Assembly (NCBI GenBank): GCA_033819885.1
Contig: JAQYUZ010000066.1
Location: forward strand, 1 to 53,069
Source: Microbotryomycetes sp. JL201
Taxonomy: Eukaryota > Basidiomycota > Microbotryomycetes
Direction of reading: 5' to 3'
DNA length: 53,069 nt
The notes beneath the pieces are model-generated. The model was not told where the DNA came from, searched no databases, and saw nothing but the letters and a program-made list of their open reading frames with translations. The position numbers and the translations under genes are program-made. Of this stretch, positions 11,295 to 24,029 are shown in pieces (position 1 is the stretch's first letter; each line of letters starts with the position of its first letter).

Positions 11295-14200
11295 ATGAAG
11301 CGGCCGTACAATCAAGGAGCTAACAATCCAGGTCACCCGTCTCCGGCCGTCGGGCACATTAATCCTTACGTGTACGGCCAGCAACAGCCTGGCGCGCCCG
11401 CGCCGCCTCTTCCGCCTGGACCGCCCCCGCCGGCGGCTCCCGCGCAAGCACCGAACGCGTATCCGGGATACAACTACCCTGGCTACGCATCTGCTGCGCC
11501 CCCTCAGACCGCCGCGCACCCCCAGTATCCGGGCTACGGCTACGGCGGTGCGGCACAGCAACAGCAGCAGCAGCAGCAGGTTAGCAAATCTGTTGACGCA
11601 CTAAAGAGGCTGAACTGATTGCTGCTGTGTCGATGCGAGCAGGCATATTACGGTCAAGCGAGTGCAAATTCGCCCTACGCCGCCGGCCAGAACGCGGCGG
11701 CCTACGCGGCCTACTATGGCACTCAGCCACAGGCTTCTCAACAGTACGCAGGCTACCTTCCACCGGCTCAGCAGCAACAGGCGCACCCCGCTCCACCCTA
11801 CGGCGGCCCTGCGTACAATACCGTGCCCGGCCCTGCAGGGTTTCCAGCTCAATCTGGATTATCGCCACAGGGTGCTCCACCGTACAAGCGTACACGTTAT
11901 GACTCGATGAGCGGCGGTGGAGGGCCCCAGCCACCTACTGCGGCGGGCCCGCTTCCTCCACCGCCACCCGCTCTGCCACCCGTCGGAGGCCGAGCAGGAC
12001 CACCCATGCGAGGCCCGCCAACTGATGCATACGATGGACCTGACCGCTATCGGGCACCCCAGCATTCGCCTCGGTCTGGCTCGAGCTACGGAGGTCGCGA
12101 CAGATACGGTGGCCCATCAGGGCCTTCAGGCGGAGGCGGGCGCCCACCACGAGGGCGAGACGCCTTCGACTCGCGCTCAATGCCACCACCTTCAGGAGGA
12201 CGTCCACCGTTCCGAGCACCACCTCCAGCCACTTCAGGGCCGCTGTACGGTTCAAGCGCACCACGCGGAGCACGCGGACCGCCTGGAGGCCGACATGAAC
12301 GCGACCGGGGCAGCAGGGCAGCAGGACCGCGAGACGGATACAGAGACTCAAGGCGCGACGACAGAGGCCGTAGCTCAGCGTCAACTGCCGGCGGCGGAAA
12401 AGGACCGCGGAGCGCAGTCAACCGCAAAGAACCTCGTCGCGAGCGCAAATGGGGCAGCAAAGACGGCAAAGATGTACAGACGAGCAATAAAGACGAGTCA
12501 AAGACGTTCTTGACCGATTTCCGGATTTCGAGCTTATCGATTGCCGATTTGGACTGGGATTGGACGACGGAGCAAGAATCGGCAGCCGATACAAGCAATG
12601 ATCAAAACGGAAAAGACCCTACAAAGTCAACGGATGCGTCCGCCACGCCAGACGTTGTGGATACAGCCGCAGACATGTCAGTTGACACGATAGCCCCTGT
12701 TGAAGACGCCGACGGCAAGGCGGAGTCTGACGCTACAGCGTCTGGCGCACCGGCCAAGAAACCATCGAAGCGACAGCGGAGGGCAGCTGCCAAGCGAGCC
12801 GCTGCGGCCGCGAAAGCTGAAGCCGAAGAAGCCAAGACAGCTGACGTGAAAGAAGAGGAAGCTGTGGGTGACACAGGTGAGGTACAAGAGAACGAGGACG
12901 CGGCGGGAGCGCCTTTCAAAAAGGACGGAAAGCATGGCCGAGACGAAGATGGCGACGGTGAAGCAGACACAGAGGTCGGCGTAGTCGCGACGAAGAAGGT
13001 CAAGGCCGACAGCGGAGAGGCGGTCACTCTACTGAACGTCGACGTTATGGCAGAGGCGTCTGACGCAGCCGCAAACGCCACCAAAAAGGCAGAAAATCCA
13101 GTGTCCGTAGTCGAGCAGGACCAGGAAGGGCAGAAAGCCTTGTCTGCCACCAACATCGCTCAACGAGAAAACTCCCGTCTTCGAATCTACTTTTCATCCC
13201 CTGTCTCATCGCCTCCGACCTATGCGCAAAGCCACGCTGCGAACGAAGGCGACAAGAGATCTGTTGCTGCATCCGATGTTGAGGCGGACGGGGCGAAATC
13301 TTCGGATGCGCTCAAACCCGAATTGACGGAAGCGAACAGTGAAATAGCTTCGAATGAGGTTCTCGGCGACGAATCTCCCTCTGCCAACGCTTTACAAACT
13401 GGGCCGGACAAGGCGGAAGACACGACACAATCAAATGCTGTGGTCAATGAGGAAAAAGAGGACGCATCGATAGGTGCCGCCGAAGTAGACGGAGAACCAC
13501 TCGATGGAGAACCAATGTCGGATCTGCGTAACGCGCCGGGCGATGACGAAGACGAGTCTGATGGCGAGTCACTTAATGTCGAGTCGACGTTAGTTGTCTC
13601 GAGCTCCGCACCTGTTATCGAGAGCGACAACTCGAGCTACCCGCCAGATCCTTACTCGCAAGGTGCTCAGCCATCAATGTCCCGCGAGCACTCTCTTGCA
13701 CCCACAGACACCGCACACCACCATCCACCAGAGCCAAGCGCGGACAGGATCTCAATATCGTATGCTCGCAACACGCGCCGCATCGTCATCGATGCTCACG
13801 TTGTCGACAAAGTTTTGATATACCGCGCTGAAGGTCGAGTCGAGCTGTCTGTGCAGCTCAAGCCTGCCGTCAACGCCACCGACCCCTCTACACCGGACGA
13901 GTTCCGCGTGTGCGATGGCATCTTGGTACATCAACTGCAATGCCGGATGGTATTTAAGAAGTCTGACAATCTGTGCTTTCATAGATTGAAGCTCATGATC
14001 CCGATTCGGACGACTTTTACGTGATTGACCGGTTTTCTCTCGAGCATGCGTGGCTGAAGCAAGAGAGTGGCGGCCCAGAGGAGACTGGTGACGCCGTTGT
14101 TGATGCTCTGTTACCGCCACTGCATCGTCTACTCAAAGGAGCAGCAGAGGGCGACGAGCAGGCCAAAGATACAAGCTTGTTCAAGCAACAGCAGATCAAG

Positions 14201-15035
14201 ATTGTTGCGTACCTCGACCGTGCCAACCCTCTAACGGAGGCGCGCTGGGTAAAGACGGGCGAGGTCGAGCAATGGATTATTTCGCTCGGGTTGACCAACG
14301 GTCAGGACCCTCGCAAAGACAAGCTCAGTGAATGGCGTGGCAAGATTGTTGTTGTCGACCCCGACGCTGTGCGTGCTTTTCTGTTCTCGAGACTTGTTCT
14401 CGTGACGAGCCAAGTGCTCGTCTCGTGCTTCAGGTGTATCTTGGCTGAACGTGTTTCTCGCTTCCTCTCCCCTGTGCGTGCATTGTTCTCAACGCTCATG
14501 TCACGTAGCCTCCAACGATCGAGCACACGCTCAAGTCGTGGGTAACGAGCTCGACCGTGGGCAACTTTGACGAACGAAAAAAGTTTGTCGAAACGCACAT
14601 GGCCGACATTGACAATGGTGTGTCTCTCAATCCGGCTGTCACCGTGGTTTTTTTTTGTTCTCGAGTTTTGACGCCTTTCGCGACTGTTTCGTAAATTTCT
14701 TTCTTCTCTACGCAGTCGTCGAGATTTTGTTGCGGCTGACTAGGGGCGACAGGTCAGGCCCGTCTTACTCAAACGCGGCCTCTTCATCGCAAGCAAACTC
14801 TGTCGGAGTTTTAGCGGCCACATTGTCTGCTCCTTACCCCGACTCTCAAACCCAAGTGTCTCTGGCCGTCTTGGCCATGTTTCGATTGTCTGTCGAAACG
14901 GCTGAACGTGCCGGATTGGACAAGCAAGAAGTTCACAAGCAAGTGTCTGAAATCATCAGAAACGTACCGTTCCAACTGCAGCACAAAGCGCTCGATGGCA
15001 TGTTTAAAGAGTTTCGCAGCAGTGGCAAAACTTAG
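11295..15035 (+). CDS. Large Pro/Gly/Gln-rich, RGG-containing protein with conserved C-terminal domain, function unknown
   Basis: I do not recognise this protein. It begins MKRPYNQGANNPG and runs through Q/P/Y/G-rich prion-like sequence, a Q tract at the end of exon 1, then R/G-rich sequence with RGG- and SYGGRDRYGG-like stretches. Next come a basic motif (KKPSKRQRRAAAKRAAAAAK, a possible nuclear signal) and a long acidic serine-rich region. The C-terminal part is ordered: RRIVIDAHVVDKVLIYRAEG, VCDGILIEAHDPDSDDFYVI, then RWVKTGEVEQWIISLGL, KIVVVDPDAPPTIEH and a final helical region. Introns: 11580-11642, about 13930-13985, 14372-14507 and 14618-14716. The composition suggests a nuclear RNA-associated protein, which is inference only. 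It converges on regulator 1, whose stop is 189 bp away. Confidence 0.75.
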
Positions 15036-15224
15036 CCTAACCTCGTCGTGATTCGTCAATGACGTCGTGATACGGCTGTTTGTGTACAAATTTGTCTCTG
15101 CATGCAAATTCTAGAATGGACCACCCCTGCAAACTAAACGGAAAAAAAAATAACGGGAAAACAGACAACACGAGAAAGAAGGGCTGCTACACACATCGCT
15201 ATCGCAAGAGATCGAAAAAGGGGA

Positions 15225-18200
15225 TTATTGAGCAAATGACTGGTGGTCGCTAGTGTTGAAGAAGTTTTGTAGGTAATCGTCCGTAAACCAAGGGTGTTCG
15301 TCGACCGCAGAGACTTCAAATTGTCCTGTACCTTCAAACAGAGCTTGAGGCATGTCATCCGTGTCCATGCTCATAAGCTCGTTAATCCCAGTCTGGAAGA
15401 ACTGTGCCGACAAGAACGGTAACTGAACAGGCTTCTGCTGTTGTTGCTGTTGCTGTTGCGGCTGCTGCGGAGATTCGGGCGCAGGCTTGCTGCTGTTTGC
15501 GTTCAGATCGGCCGTTGAAACAAGTTCGGGAAAGACCGGACCGCCATTACTCGCCGACTCTGTCGCCTGGGACAAGAGAGCCAAAGTTTCTGGTGACAAG
15601 GAATCAGAGATGGACGGCGTGGGCAGTGACCGCCCTGTAACGTCAATCTGAATGTCCTGAAGAGTGAGACCCTGGGGCAGGCTGTCCGTAAATTCCGATT
15701 TGAACCGTTGCTCAAAGGCAAAGGGAGGCACTGCCAACTGCGTCGGTGTCACCGACGATAACAATGAGTCTGCTGGGTTTAGCATGGCGCAGTGTTTGTC
15801 GTCTTCTGCGGTAATTGGCGTCGAGCTGACGCTTGCTTGCAACCGATCGAAAACAGACCCATCGAATGGCCCATTGTTGAGCAACACCTTCACGTAATCG
15901 ATGCCTTCACCCGCTCGCCATTGATTGCAGAGCGGCACAATCCGGAGAGCAGAATGGTACACCCAGCGAGCTTCGGGAGTCGTCGAAGACAAGAGTCGAA
16001 GCGCCCGCAAAACAGTGTGTAGCTCTCCCGAGGTTCGTTTGAGGAAAGGATACGACAGCCTGCTGGCGCGCATGATCGAAAAGTAGATCGTGAGAGCGTA
16101 GCTTGCCTGCGCAATGCACGCACGAGCATGACGGTAAGCGGCGTACTTGAAGTGAAGAAGCATGGCAAGTTGCTCACAGAGGTCGGGAGCCAGCCGCAAC
16201 TCTGTGGCAAAAGGTTTCTATCCATAATGGTTTGGAAGATGCGAGTGAGGGCGCTCAATGTGATCCGTCCAACGGCGAAGCATGGGCCAAGGGCATCCAT
16301 GTTTGCCTTTGTGCGAGCAACGGTGAGCACGAGCGTCCGCAGCGTCAAAATTTTGACAGAGAACGCAGAGCACCGCATTTGCGCGCGAGTCATCAGCATG
16401 GCATCGTCCACAGACGATACGTCATCAGACCTGAAAGGCCGAGTCCTGTCAGTCGTTGCGAGTCTGAGAGAACGCCATGAAGAAAATTTACCAGCGCAGG
16501 CATTCCGGTACCTCTTGCTCCCCTGCAGCACTCACGAGTCAGACAATTATTCCGGCTGTAACAGCGTCAAAGCGTACATGCTATAGCCTTCCGTCGAATC
16601 TTGTTTGCTGCGGCGAACGTTTCTGGTCCTGTGAGCGGCCGAGAAGGATACAAGTCTGTGCATGCATCATAGATGATATCGGACAGCCTCGAATTCCATT
16701 CAAAGCCCATGACTGCGCCAGGCACGGTGGGTGGGGGACCTGCAGATGGGTTTTTGTCCCATGCATCGAGAGCCTCGTCGGTTATGGACAGTCTTGTGAA
16801 TGTGTCAAGTCAGCGTGCTGCTTCGGATTCCCTGCTAGGGGCGAGGACTGCTCACGGGTAGTCCAGATTAAAATCTCGAGGTGACAACGTCGAAGGACGA
16901 CCGATTCCCATTGACATTTGCCCTGATTGTCACGGTCAGCTTCAAGATGTGAAGCGAGGCCGGATCAACCCACGATCAAGGAACAGCAAGGCGTGGAACG
17001 AGCGCTTTCGAAGCTGGTCAAGCATGGGGGATGCCTTCCATGTTGGCGACGATTCGACGTGCGCCCCAAGGTCGACGAAATGGCGAACTGAGTAATGTAA
17101 GAACGGAACGCGTCATTCTCCGGCAAACAGACAGATGGGTGGGGCTGGGCTAAGCGGGACAAACTCACGCGCCAATCCTGTGGAGAGCCACGCCCGCGTT
17201 GATTGCTCAGAGCTGAGAGCGTACCCGATGCCGATCATTGAGGCCTGGAGATAAAAGATTGATGACGGTCGAATGACATGTGGTGGCGCGTCTATGCACG
17301 ATGCCACGTAGAAAGCTTCGTGCGAGAACGTGCCATGCAGGCGCGAGTCGTCCGAGGACCGAGCGGCGACGGCGAGCATGACAAACAAGAGCGAACGGAA
17401 CGAAGGATTTGTGCCGGCCAAGCCTTGAGCGAGGTGCCTATCGAAGGACGGACGATGGAGCAGGGGCCAAACAGCGTTGACATGTTTGAAAAAGTTGTTG
17501 ATCAAGACTTGCACGAGATCGAACGGCGGGAGGGGATGGCGGAAGACTTTTGACTCGAACTCGCTCAGAGTCAAGGCCCTGTCCACGACTGATTGGGTGC
17601 CCTGACCCATCCCAAGGTTCTTTGTCATGTTGAAGTCGTTGACGACTTGGGTGACAAACATTGGATTTGAGCTCGGGCCGGAGAAGCGTGCCTGCACAAG
17701 CCAAGAGTCAGGCGCGCGCGCGGGGGTCGTACGCAGTCTGCGTGAGGGTCAAACTGACGTGGCCAAACTCGAACGTCGTGTCGCGCCTGTCGAGTGGCGA
17801 GCGCACGGTGTGATCTTGTTCGGAATCACGTGCCTCGTGCTGCCTCGCGTCGTTGTACTGGTCGATGCCTTGCTGTTCTACCAGGGCTGCCAGGTTCGCT
17901 TGCTTGAGCAGGCTGACGGCGTCATCGATCCGCGCCTCGTCCAGCTCGCCGCCGTCCTGTCCGGCGTCGTGGGCGATCGCCACCAAGTCGACGCCTGTCG
18001 AGACTGACAATTTCCTGAGAAGCCGCTCTGCGTGCTCGATCCGCCTTTCGAGCGTCGTCACATAGTCCTTGCGGTCTGGAACGGGCGCGTCTGGTGCAAA
18101 GCTGCACGCTATCGCCGCTTGTTGGCAATACTGACATGGTTCCGACGTGCTCTTGCTCTGACAGCGCGTCTTGCGTCGCCTACATGCGTCACATGCCGTG

Positions 18201-18346
18201 TTGGATGGCGCCTGTATCCGCTTTGGGCGATGCTGCTGCTTATTGTTGTTGCTGCTGCTGTTGTCATGATGCGTCGGCTGCCGCTGCCGCTGCTCGCCGA
18301 CCGCTGACGACGGCGAAGCAGACGAGCCAGCAGACGACGATGACAT
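15225..18346 (-). CDS. Zn2Cys6 transcription factor 1 with fungal-specific TF domain
   Basis: A fungal binuclear zinc cluster regulator. The N-terminus is S/N/Q-rich, then the cluster reads CDACRRRKTRC and, after eight residues, CQYCQQAAIAC, giving CX2CX6CX8CX2CX6C. A short coiled-coil dimerisation element follows (DYVTTLERRIEHAERLLRKL). The middle part matches the fungal-specific transcription factor domain: LINNFFKHVNAVWPLLHRPS and SFRSLLFVMLAVAARSSDDS. Its end is rich in D, F and Q with a Q8 tract near 15432-15461, and the final acidic-aromatic segment WFTDDYLQNFFNTSDHQ looks like an activation domain. The ATG at 18346 precedes MSSSSAGSSASPSS. Targets are unknown. Hexokinase lies next door on the same strand, but that does not show regulation. 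Confidence 0.85.
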
Positions 18347-18473
18347 GGCCGCACGCTCGGCAGACTACTGTAGTCTGATCGCGTTCTGATCAATCCCGGG
18401 CGAGCGAGCCCATCAACGCTGGGAAATCACACTTGGGGCTTGATCGGTCGTCCGCAGTGACAAATCCAGTCGA

Positions 18474-18483
18474 GTCACGTGCA
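18474..18483. promoter_or_regulatory. E-box GTCACGTGCA
   Basis: CACGTG core in the 240-bp gap upstream of regulator 1 (ATG at 18346), which also holds the hexokinase 3' end. Confidence 0.35.
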
Positions 18484-18586
18484 CCGGCTCTGGTCTGCAA
18501 TCTTGAACAATCTCCCTGCGTCACGGCAACAAATCGATTGTGTTGATCATGTTCAACTACACACACTTTATTGCACCCCATTCGTT

Positions 18587-20743
18587 TCACGCTGTCGCAG
18601 CTCCCTTTTCCTCCATGGCTTTGGCCGCTTGAGCGCACAACGCAGCTGATGCAAGCGAAACAGGCAGGTGCGCTTATCAGTCATTTGAATGGATCTTGAT
18701 GAGCGAAAAACAACCACCAGACACTCACCTCCAACGCCACTGCCGTCCTTGGCCAAGTCGATCAACACTCGCTTTTCAACCTCGGCTCCGACCACCTCTC
18801 TCAAAGCCTGACGCACTCGCTCGTCGAACCGTGGGTAAAACTGCACAAGAGAGCCATCCAGTCCAAACCTGACTTTGGCGTCAGACTTGTCGTTCTCGGT
18901 CTGGATGATCGTCGCTGCCAACGCGCAAGCGGACAACCGACATCCTCGAGTACCGACAATCTCGGACACCCGGGCAACAGCGACGCAGTCGGCGTCAGAC
19001 ACGAGGTCGTCAGAGATGCCGAGTTGAGTCGTAATCACTCGACGGATCGCCGACACTGGGTCGCCAGACTCCGAAGAGTTGGACACGGAGTACGCCTCGA
19101 GCGCAGACATGACTTTACAGACAACACGCACTGGTCAGTGAAACGCACGACGAAACAATACAATAAGGATAAGCTAGCACTCACTGGCAGTGTCCAGGCC
19201 GTAGTGAGCGTTGAGCGACTTTGAAGAAAAGCCTTTGAAAATGACTTGGGCGTCGACAAGATGGAGCACAACGTTTCGAGTGACTTCGCCGAGATCTGCA
19301 AGTAGTCATGGGCATCAGACACGAAGATCGACGACGTCACTGATCTGCTCAAGATTTGAGTGCTCACACATGCCAGAAATCATCTGTTTCGGGAGATTTT
19401 GGTCCGTCAGCGGGCACACGAACATTGCTGAGCGCGACCCACCTTCTCGAATGCCTGCTTGCGAGGGTTGATCGAAATACGGTCCACACGGCTGTCGAAA
19501 ACCGTGAACGGCATGACTTTTCGCTGTAATTGCCGGCTCGGCATCAGTACACGATTCAATCACCTCCATTGAGCCTTGCGCACCTCGTTGTCGAATGCAC
19601 CCCCTGCCAGCGAGGCCTTTGTTAGCATTCAAGGAACGCAAGCTGGCGCATCCGTACTTACACTCAGTGTTGATGACCATGTAATCAAGGCCAGCCTTCC
19701 TGGCCTGCTCCAGCTGCTCTTTCGAATGGCCCATTTTCGTTATCTTGTCGAGCTTTTCAACGTATGCGCCGTTTGTGCCCGTGCCAAAAATGCCACCGCA
19801 GAGGCAGTCGCCTCGTTCGTACGCGGCAGCCATGAGCGTACCGCAAGTATCGTTGACGAGCGCCGAACACTTGACGTGAATGTGCTTGCGGTCAAGAGCC
19901 TCTTGCAGCAGTTGGGCAACATCTTTGCCGACGGCGTTCTTGGCCTCGAAACCCTGTTAAAGAGGGGGCAAAGCGAGTTGAAATCTCGTCAATGCCTTGA
20001 TCATTCCCGTTTTCAGCACCGAGAACTATTGCTGCAAGCTGACCTTTGTCCAATTGATCAACGTTCCCTTGGCCAGTGCAGTTTGAGCAACAGGAAAACT
20101 GAAAGTGAACCCGAGGTACAACTTTTCGTTCTCATCACCGGTCGTGCCAATCTCTGTCAGGAACTGATCGACAGAGTTTGCGATGTAGTCGAACAAGGCG
20201 GTGACTTCTCCTTGCTTGAGCGCTTGCGACACTTTGTACTTTTGTTGTCGCATCGTCCACTTGTGATCGCCGAGCAATGTGACCTCGCACACGCGCAAGT
20301 TTGTCCCACCCAGATCAAGCGCCAAGAAAGTGCCTTTCTCGGAGCCAGTTGGGACGGATTGAATGTATGAAGGAATCATTGGCCTGCCATGATCAGCCGA
20401 AAGGAGTAGCACGGTCAGCGTTCTTCTCATTCCGCAGCGCCACCGCCCTCGCAAAGAAAAGGCAGCGGCCTCGTCCCTCTTCGCCGAACGCCGACATTGT
20501 GGAATGTCAAAATGACGTGACGACTCACAAGAACGTGTCCTTTGTTTCTGGCGTTGGCAGCTCGCTCAAACCTTTGCGATACTCCCACAGCATCTGGTCG
20601 ACAATCTCTTTGAGCTTATTGGTCGGCAAGTCAAACTGCCGTTCAATGTCATCGAGTGCCTGCTTGTGCTTGGCGGGCAGGTCGACTGTCGAAATGACGG
20701 GCTGCAAGTAAGGCGGGGACATTGCGGCGGCAGTTGGCTGCAT
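18587..20743 (-). CDS. HXK: Hexokinase
   Basis: Phosphorylates glucose and related hexoses at the entry of glycolysis, in the cytosol. Motifs in order: FLALDLGGTNLRVCEV (phosphate-binding loop), LYLGFTFSFPVAQ, CSALVNDTCGTLMAAAYE, GIFGTGTNGAYVE, INTEWGAFDNE, MPFTVFDSRVDR and IVGTRGCRLSACALAATII (adenosine-binding region). C-terminal FGLDGSLVQFYPRFDERVRQ and DGSGVGAALCAQ complete the fold. The start MQPTAAAMSPPYLQPV is at 20743. The gene is heavily split: GAFDNE sits on a 20-nt exon (19584-19603), and the last exon supplies AALCAQAAKAMEEKGAATA before the stop at 18587. An AATAAA lies on the coding strand just after the stop (about 18567-18572). Family length is normal. Hexokinase versus glucokinase specificity cannot be told apart here. 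Confidence 0.92.
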
Positions 20744-21338
20744 AAAGTCGCACGGTACAGAACGCAGTTAGCGGCATGTTCAAGATCAGATGTGGCTTTT
20801 GAGCGATGGATCACGGCTCCATTTCTGGGTTGCAACGTTTGTTCGTAGGCGCGAGCGAAGCGTTCGGTCAAGGCCAAGCCTCGAGCGCCCCGAGTCCTCT
20901 GCAGGCCAACAGGAGCACACATTCGCGACTTTGTAGGCTCGGCCATGTGTGCAATCGATTGCGCGCACTGAGAGATCAAGTTGCGCCGACGCACCTTCCG
21001 ACACGCGTCGCAGGTCAAACAACCGCCCGAACTCGTCCACTGCGACGTCACTCGCGCTCGTCTATTCGACCATTTCAAACGCCGTCCAAGCCCTCGGCAG
21101 CTCAAGCACATTCACAACACTCCAGCAATGCCATTTTTGGCAGTGCACTCGCCATATCGTCCCTCTTTTCATCGATCAGCGACGACGAGAATGAAACAAG
21201 AGACTTGCACACGGAAGCTAGAGTATCAACAAGCGAACCCGACTGCCTGACGACCAAGGAAAAGAACAAGCAAAAAAACTCGCAAAGAAACAGAAACATG
21301 CAAGAAAGAAGGCGAAATCAGAAGCCCCACGTCGTGCG
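20744..21338. other. Gene-free interval upstream of hexokinase
   Basis: This 595-base gap should contain the hexokinase promoter and the 3' end of the AGC kinase transcript. Short open frames on both strands show no family resemblance. No RNA gene or repeat is visible. Confidence 0.5.
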
Positions 21339-24029
21339 TCAATGCGCTGCGACGTGTTCAGTAACGGGCGTACCCGTTCGCGCCGGCGTCAGACTGATTG
21401 GCGTCGAAAACTCAGAGCCATCTTGTGGCCATGCACCCCACGCTGCTCCCTGAGTCTCGAGATCGAGCGACTTTGATTCTCGCATCGACCGGTAGTGAAT
21501 CGAATCGCCCGCGCCACTACGAAAGACAAGTACATGTAAGCGACTTTGGCCCTGACACCTGAGACATGAGACGCGAACCAACCTGGCAGCAGGTTTGATC
21601 GGCGGCTCGAGATGTCTGAGCAACGCGAAGTTGATATTGGAGAACCATCGATGTTGCTTGACCTCACTGGCCCCACTCTGACTGCCGAGGCGCTTGTGCT
21701 CATCCTTGCATAGCAATCTCTTGATGATTGACTTGCACACCGTAGTCGTCGCAGGGTGGTCGGGAAATGGAACTTCGTTCCGTAAAACGTTTGAAAACGT
21801 CGCGTGCCGATTTGATCCTTTGAACGGCGTGCAGCCATAGAGCATCTCGTACACAAGGATACCGAAAGTCCACCTGCATCATCACGGCTATGAGAACAAG
21901 ATTCTTGCGACTTGATCCGCACATGGCTTACCAATCGACTGCGGAAGAGTGACCACAACCCTTGATCACCCTGACGACACAATAACATCAGCTTGGTGAT
22001 CAACAAGCGGACTTGGATTCGAACTGACTCTGGAGAAATGTACTCTTCTGTGCCGACGAATGAATTTGTTCGAAAGTCAGACAAACACATGCGAGTGTCG
22101 ACGAGTGGGACGCCGTTCGGCGTAAACAGCTTGATCCCTGCAGGTCCGCCGCCCAGCTCTGATTGCTTTGACAAATCAAAGTCCGAAAGCTGTATGTGTC
22201 CGGTAGCGTGCAGCAGAATGTCTGAACAAGGGCAAAAGATCGCGATGAGACTCCGGAGCGACTAGCTCTACTGTGGCGTAGCAACTCACTTTCTGGCTTC
22301 AAATCTCGGTAGATGAAGCCCATGAGATGCAGGTATTCAAGAGCCGCAACGACTTCGGCCGCATAAAATTTCGCGCCTTCTTCCGGTAAGCATTTGCCTG
22401 GCCGAGTTTGCAAAGCTCTGAAGAACTCGCCGCCTACACAGTACTCCATGCCTATGATAGAACGCAACGGGCTTCAGTAGATGCTTGCAAAGCCATACCT
22501 TTGATATACACAACCCACAGAGGTAGAGGTAGTCGTCCGATTGGAAAGAATGGTACAGCGTCACGATGAACGGATGATTCGACCCAGCCAGGATTTCCTT
22601 TCAAAGCAAACAGTGTCAGCCTCGTCAACACGATGTCATAAAAGAAAACACTCACCTGCTCCGCCAATGCCCGCTTGATCTTGTTGCGCTTGATCATCTC
22701 CTTCTTGCTCAACACCTTCATCGCAAACAACTTCTCCGTCTTCTTCTCCTTGACGAGGTACACTTTTCCCACATCGCCTTTGCCAAGAAGCTTGACTTTT
22801 TGAAAGCTAGACGGTCCCACTTCGGCACTTCGTACCCGAATCGACGACGACGAGTATGTTCTCCTGAACGCTGACCGCGGACCAACCCCGGCACCATTCA
22901 GCGACAGTGACGGACTCGGCGGCGCCAACGTAGACGGCGTGCCACCAGGAGACGCCGGCGGCACGGATAACTTTTGTGCGAGCGATGGCGACGACTTTGA
23001 TCGCGCTGGCGAAGGCTGCCTTGACGACTTGTGCAGGCTACTTGCGCCGCTGCCGCTCGGCAAGGTTGTAACATTCGTCGTCAAAGAGCTAGCCGAGCCT
23101 GATGACGTCTTGGTCTCTCCCGAGGACGATTTAGTCGACTGTTTTGTCCGGTGGCTACCGCTCCGAGTGCGCTTGTAGGATGCACCAACATCGTTCACAT
23201 CTCCAACCGGGATGACGCCAGTCGGGAGTGGAGGCACTTGCGCGTCATTCTCTTGTGCCGTAGGTGACAGGAAGCCGTTCTTTTGCGAAGGATAGGGATG
23301 CGACGAGCTTGGAGTTGAGAATGCGGCCGTAAACAGAGATCCGTTGAACAATGCTTTGGCATTTGGTGCCGATGCGACCCTTCTGAGGAATCTAGCAGCG
23401 CTCGAGCCAGAGCTTGAATTTGACGATTGAGATGCTTTGGTCGAGTTGGAAGCGGCGCGAGACCTCGTGGACGAAGACGAGGAGGAGCCTGTTGCGATCA
23501 TGCGAGTGCTCTGAGCGTTGTGAAGTTGTGTTCTGTTGCCGCTTGTCGAAGTTGACGAGGCAGACGCGGTGTGCGCCACAGCTGTCGGCGACGCTGCCGC
23601 GTGCGAAGAGGCCATGCCTCGACCGCTGCTGCTCACGTCTGCGCGTACCGTCGTCGATGCCGTCACATTTTCTTTATTGGACGCTGCGTTCTTCGCGTGC
23701 GCCTGCTGCACAGCAACCGCGTTGGGTCCAAAGTAACTTCCGCCCCCGCTGTCCGAGCCGAGGTCGCTCGCGCTCGTCAGCATGCCGCTGCTCGCCGCCG
23801 GTGACGCCAAAGCCGGCGACTCTTGCGCAGTAAACGAGCGTCGAGGCGTCGACGACGACATGTCATGGTGCCGTGCGCGCGAGCCTCCTGTCGTATTGGC
23901 GTCCCCCGCATGCAACACGTCGCTGTGAGAGGCGTTTGGCGACTTGGGACTGCCCGTGTGGCTACTCTTGCGTGACAGCTTGCCTACGACGCGCTTCCAC
24001 GGCGTCGCAGGTGATGACGGCGACGACAT
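21339..24029 (-). CDS. FPK1: AGC protein kinase, FPK1/KIN82/NRC-2 type (flippase kinase)
   Basis: A Ser/Thr kinase of the fungal FPK1/NRC-2 group; yeast members phosphorylate plasma-membrane phospholipid flippases. The N-terminal 300-odd residues are disordered and very S/T/P-rich. The catalytic domain starts at [19 protein letters not shown] and continues with [20 protein letters not shown] (catalytic Lys). Later exons give [75 protein letters not shown] and [19 protein letters not shown]. The magnesium motif is DFD, not DFG, which is usual in this group and its plant phototropin relatives. [13 protein letters not shown] marks the AGC tail. The first ATG in a good context is at 24029 ([16 protein letters not shown]). 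The final exon follows an intron at about 21521-21586. Confidence 0.9.

Noticed and set aside
12602-13630. Long minus-strand open frames opposite the low-complexity gene
   Set aside because: They are serine/alanine-rich mirror images of biased plus-strand codons; the plus-strand frame is continuous over 800 codons and joins well to a conserved C-terminal domain.
15432-15461. CAG/CTG tracts (also 11557-11579 and 18234-18262) as satellite or CRISPR-like repeats
   Set aside because: They are in frame as Gln or Asn/Gln tracts within regulator and low-complexity proteins, with no spacer pattern.
17701-17720. GCGCGCGCG run as a regulatory Z-DNA site
   Set aside because: It lies at an exon end or intron border of regulator 1, and such runs are expected by chance in this GC-rich sequence.
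22005-22030. TTCGAA-containing sequence resembling a tRNA T-arm
   Set aside because: It lies in an AGC kinase exon, and no acceptor stem or D-arm can be paired around it.
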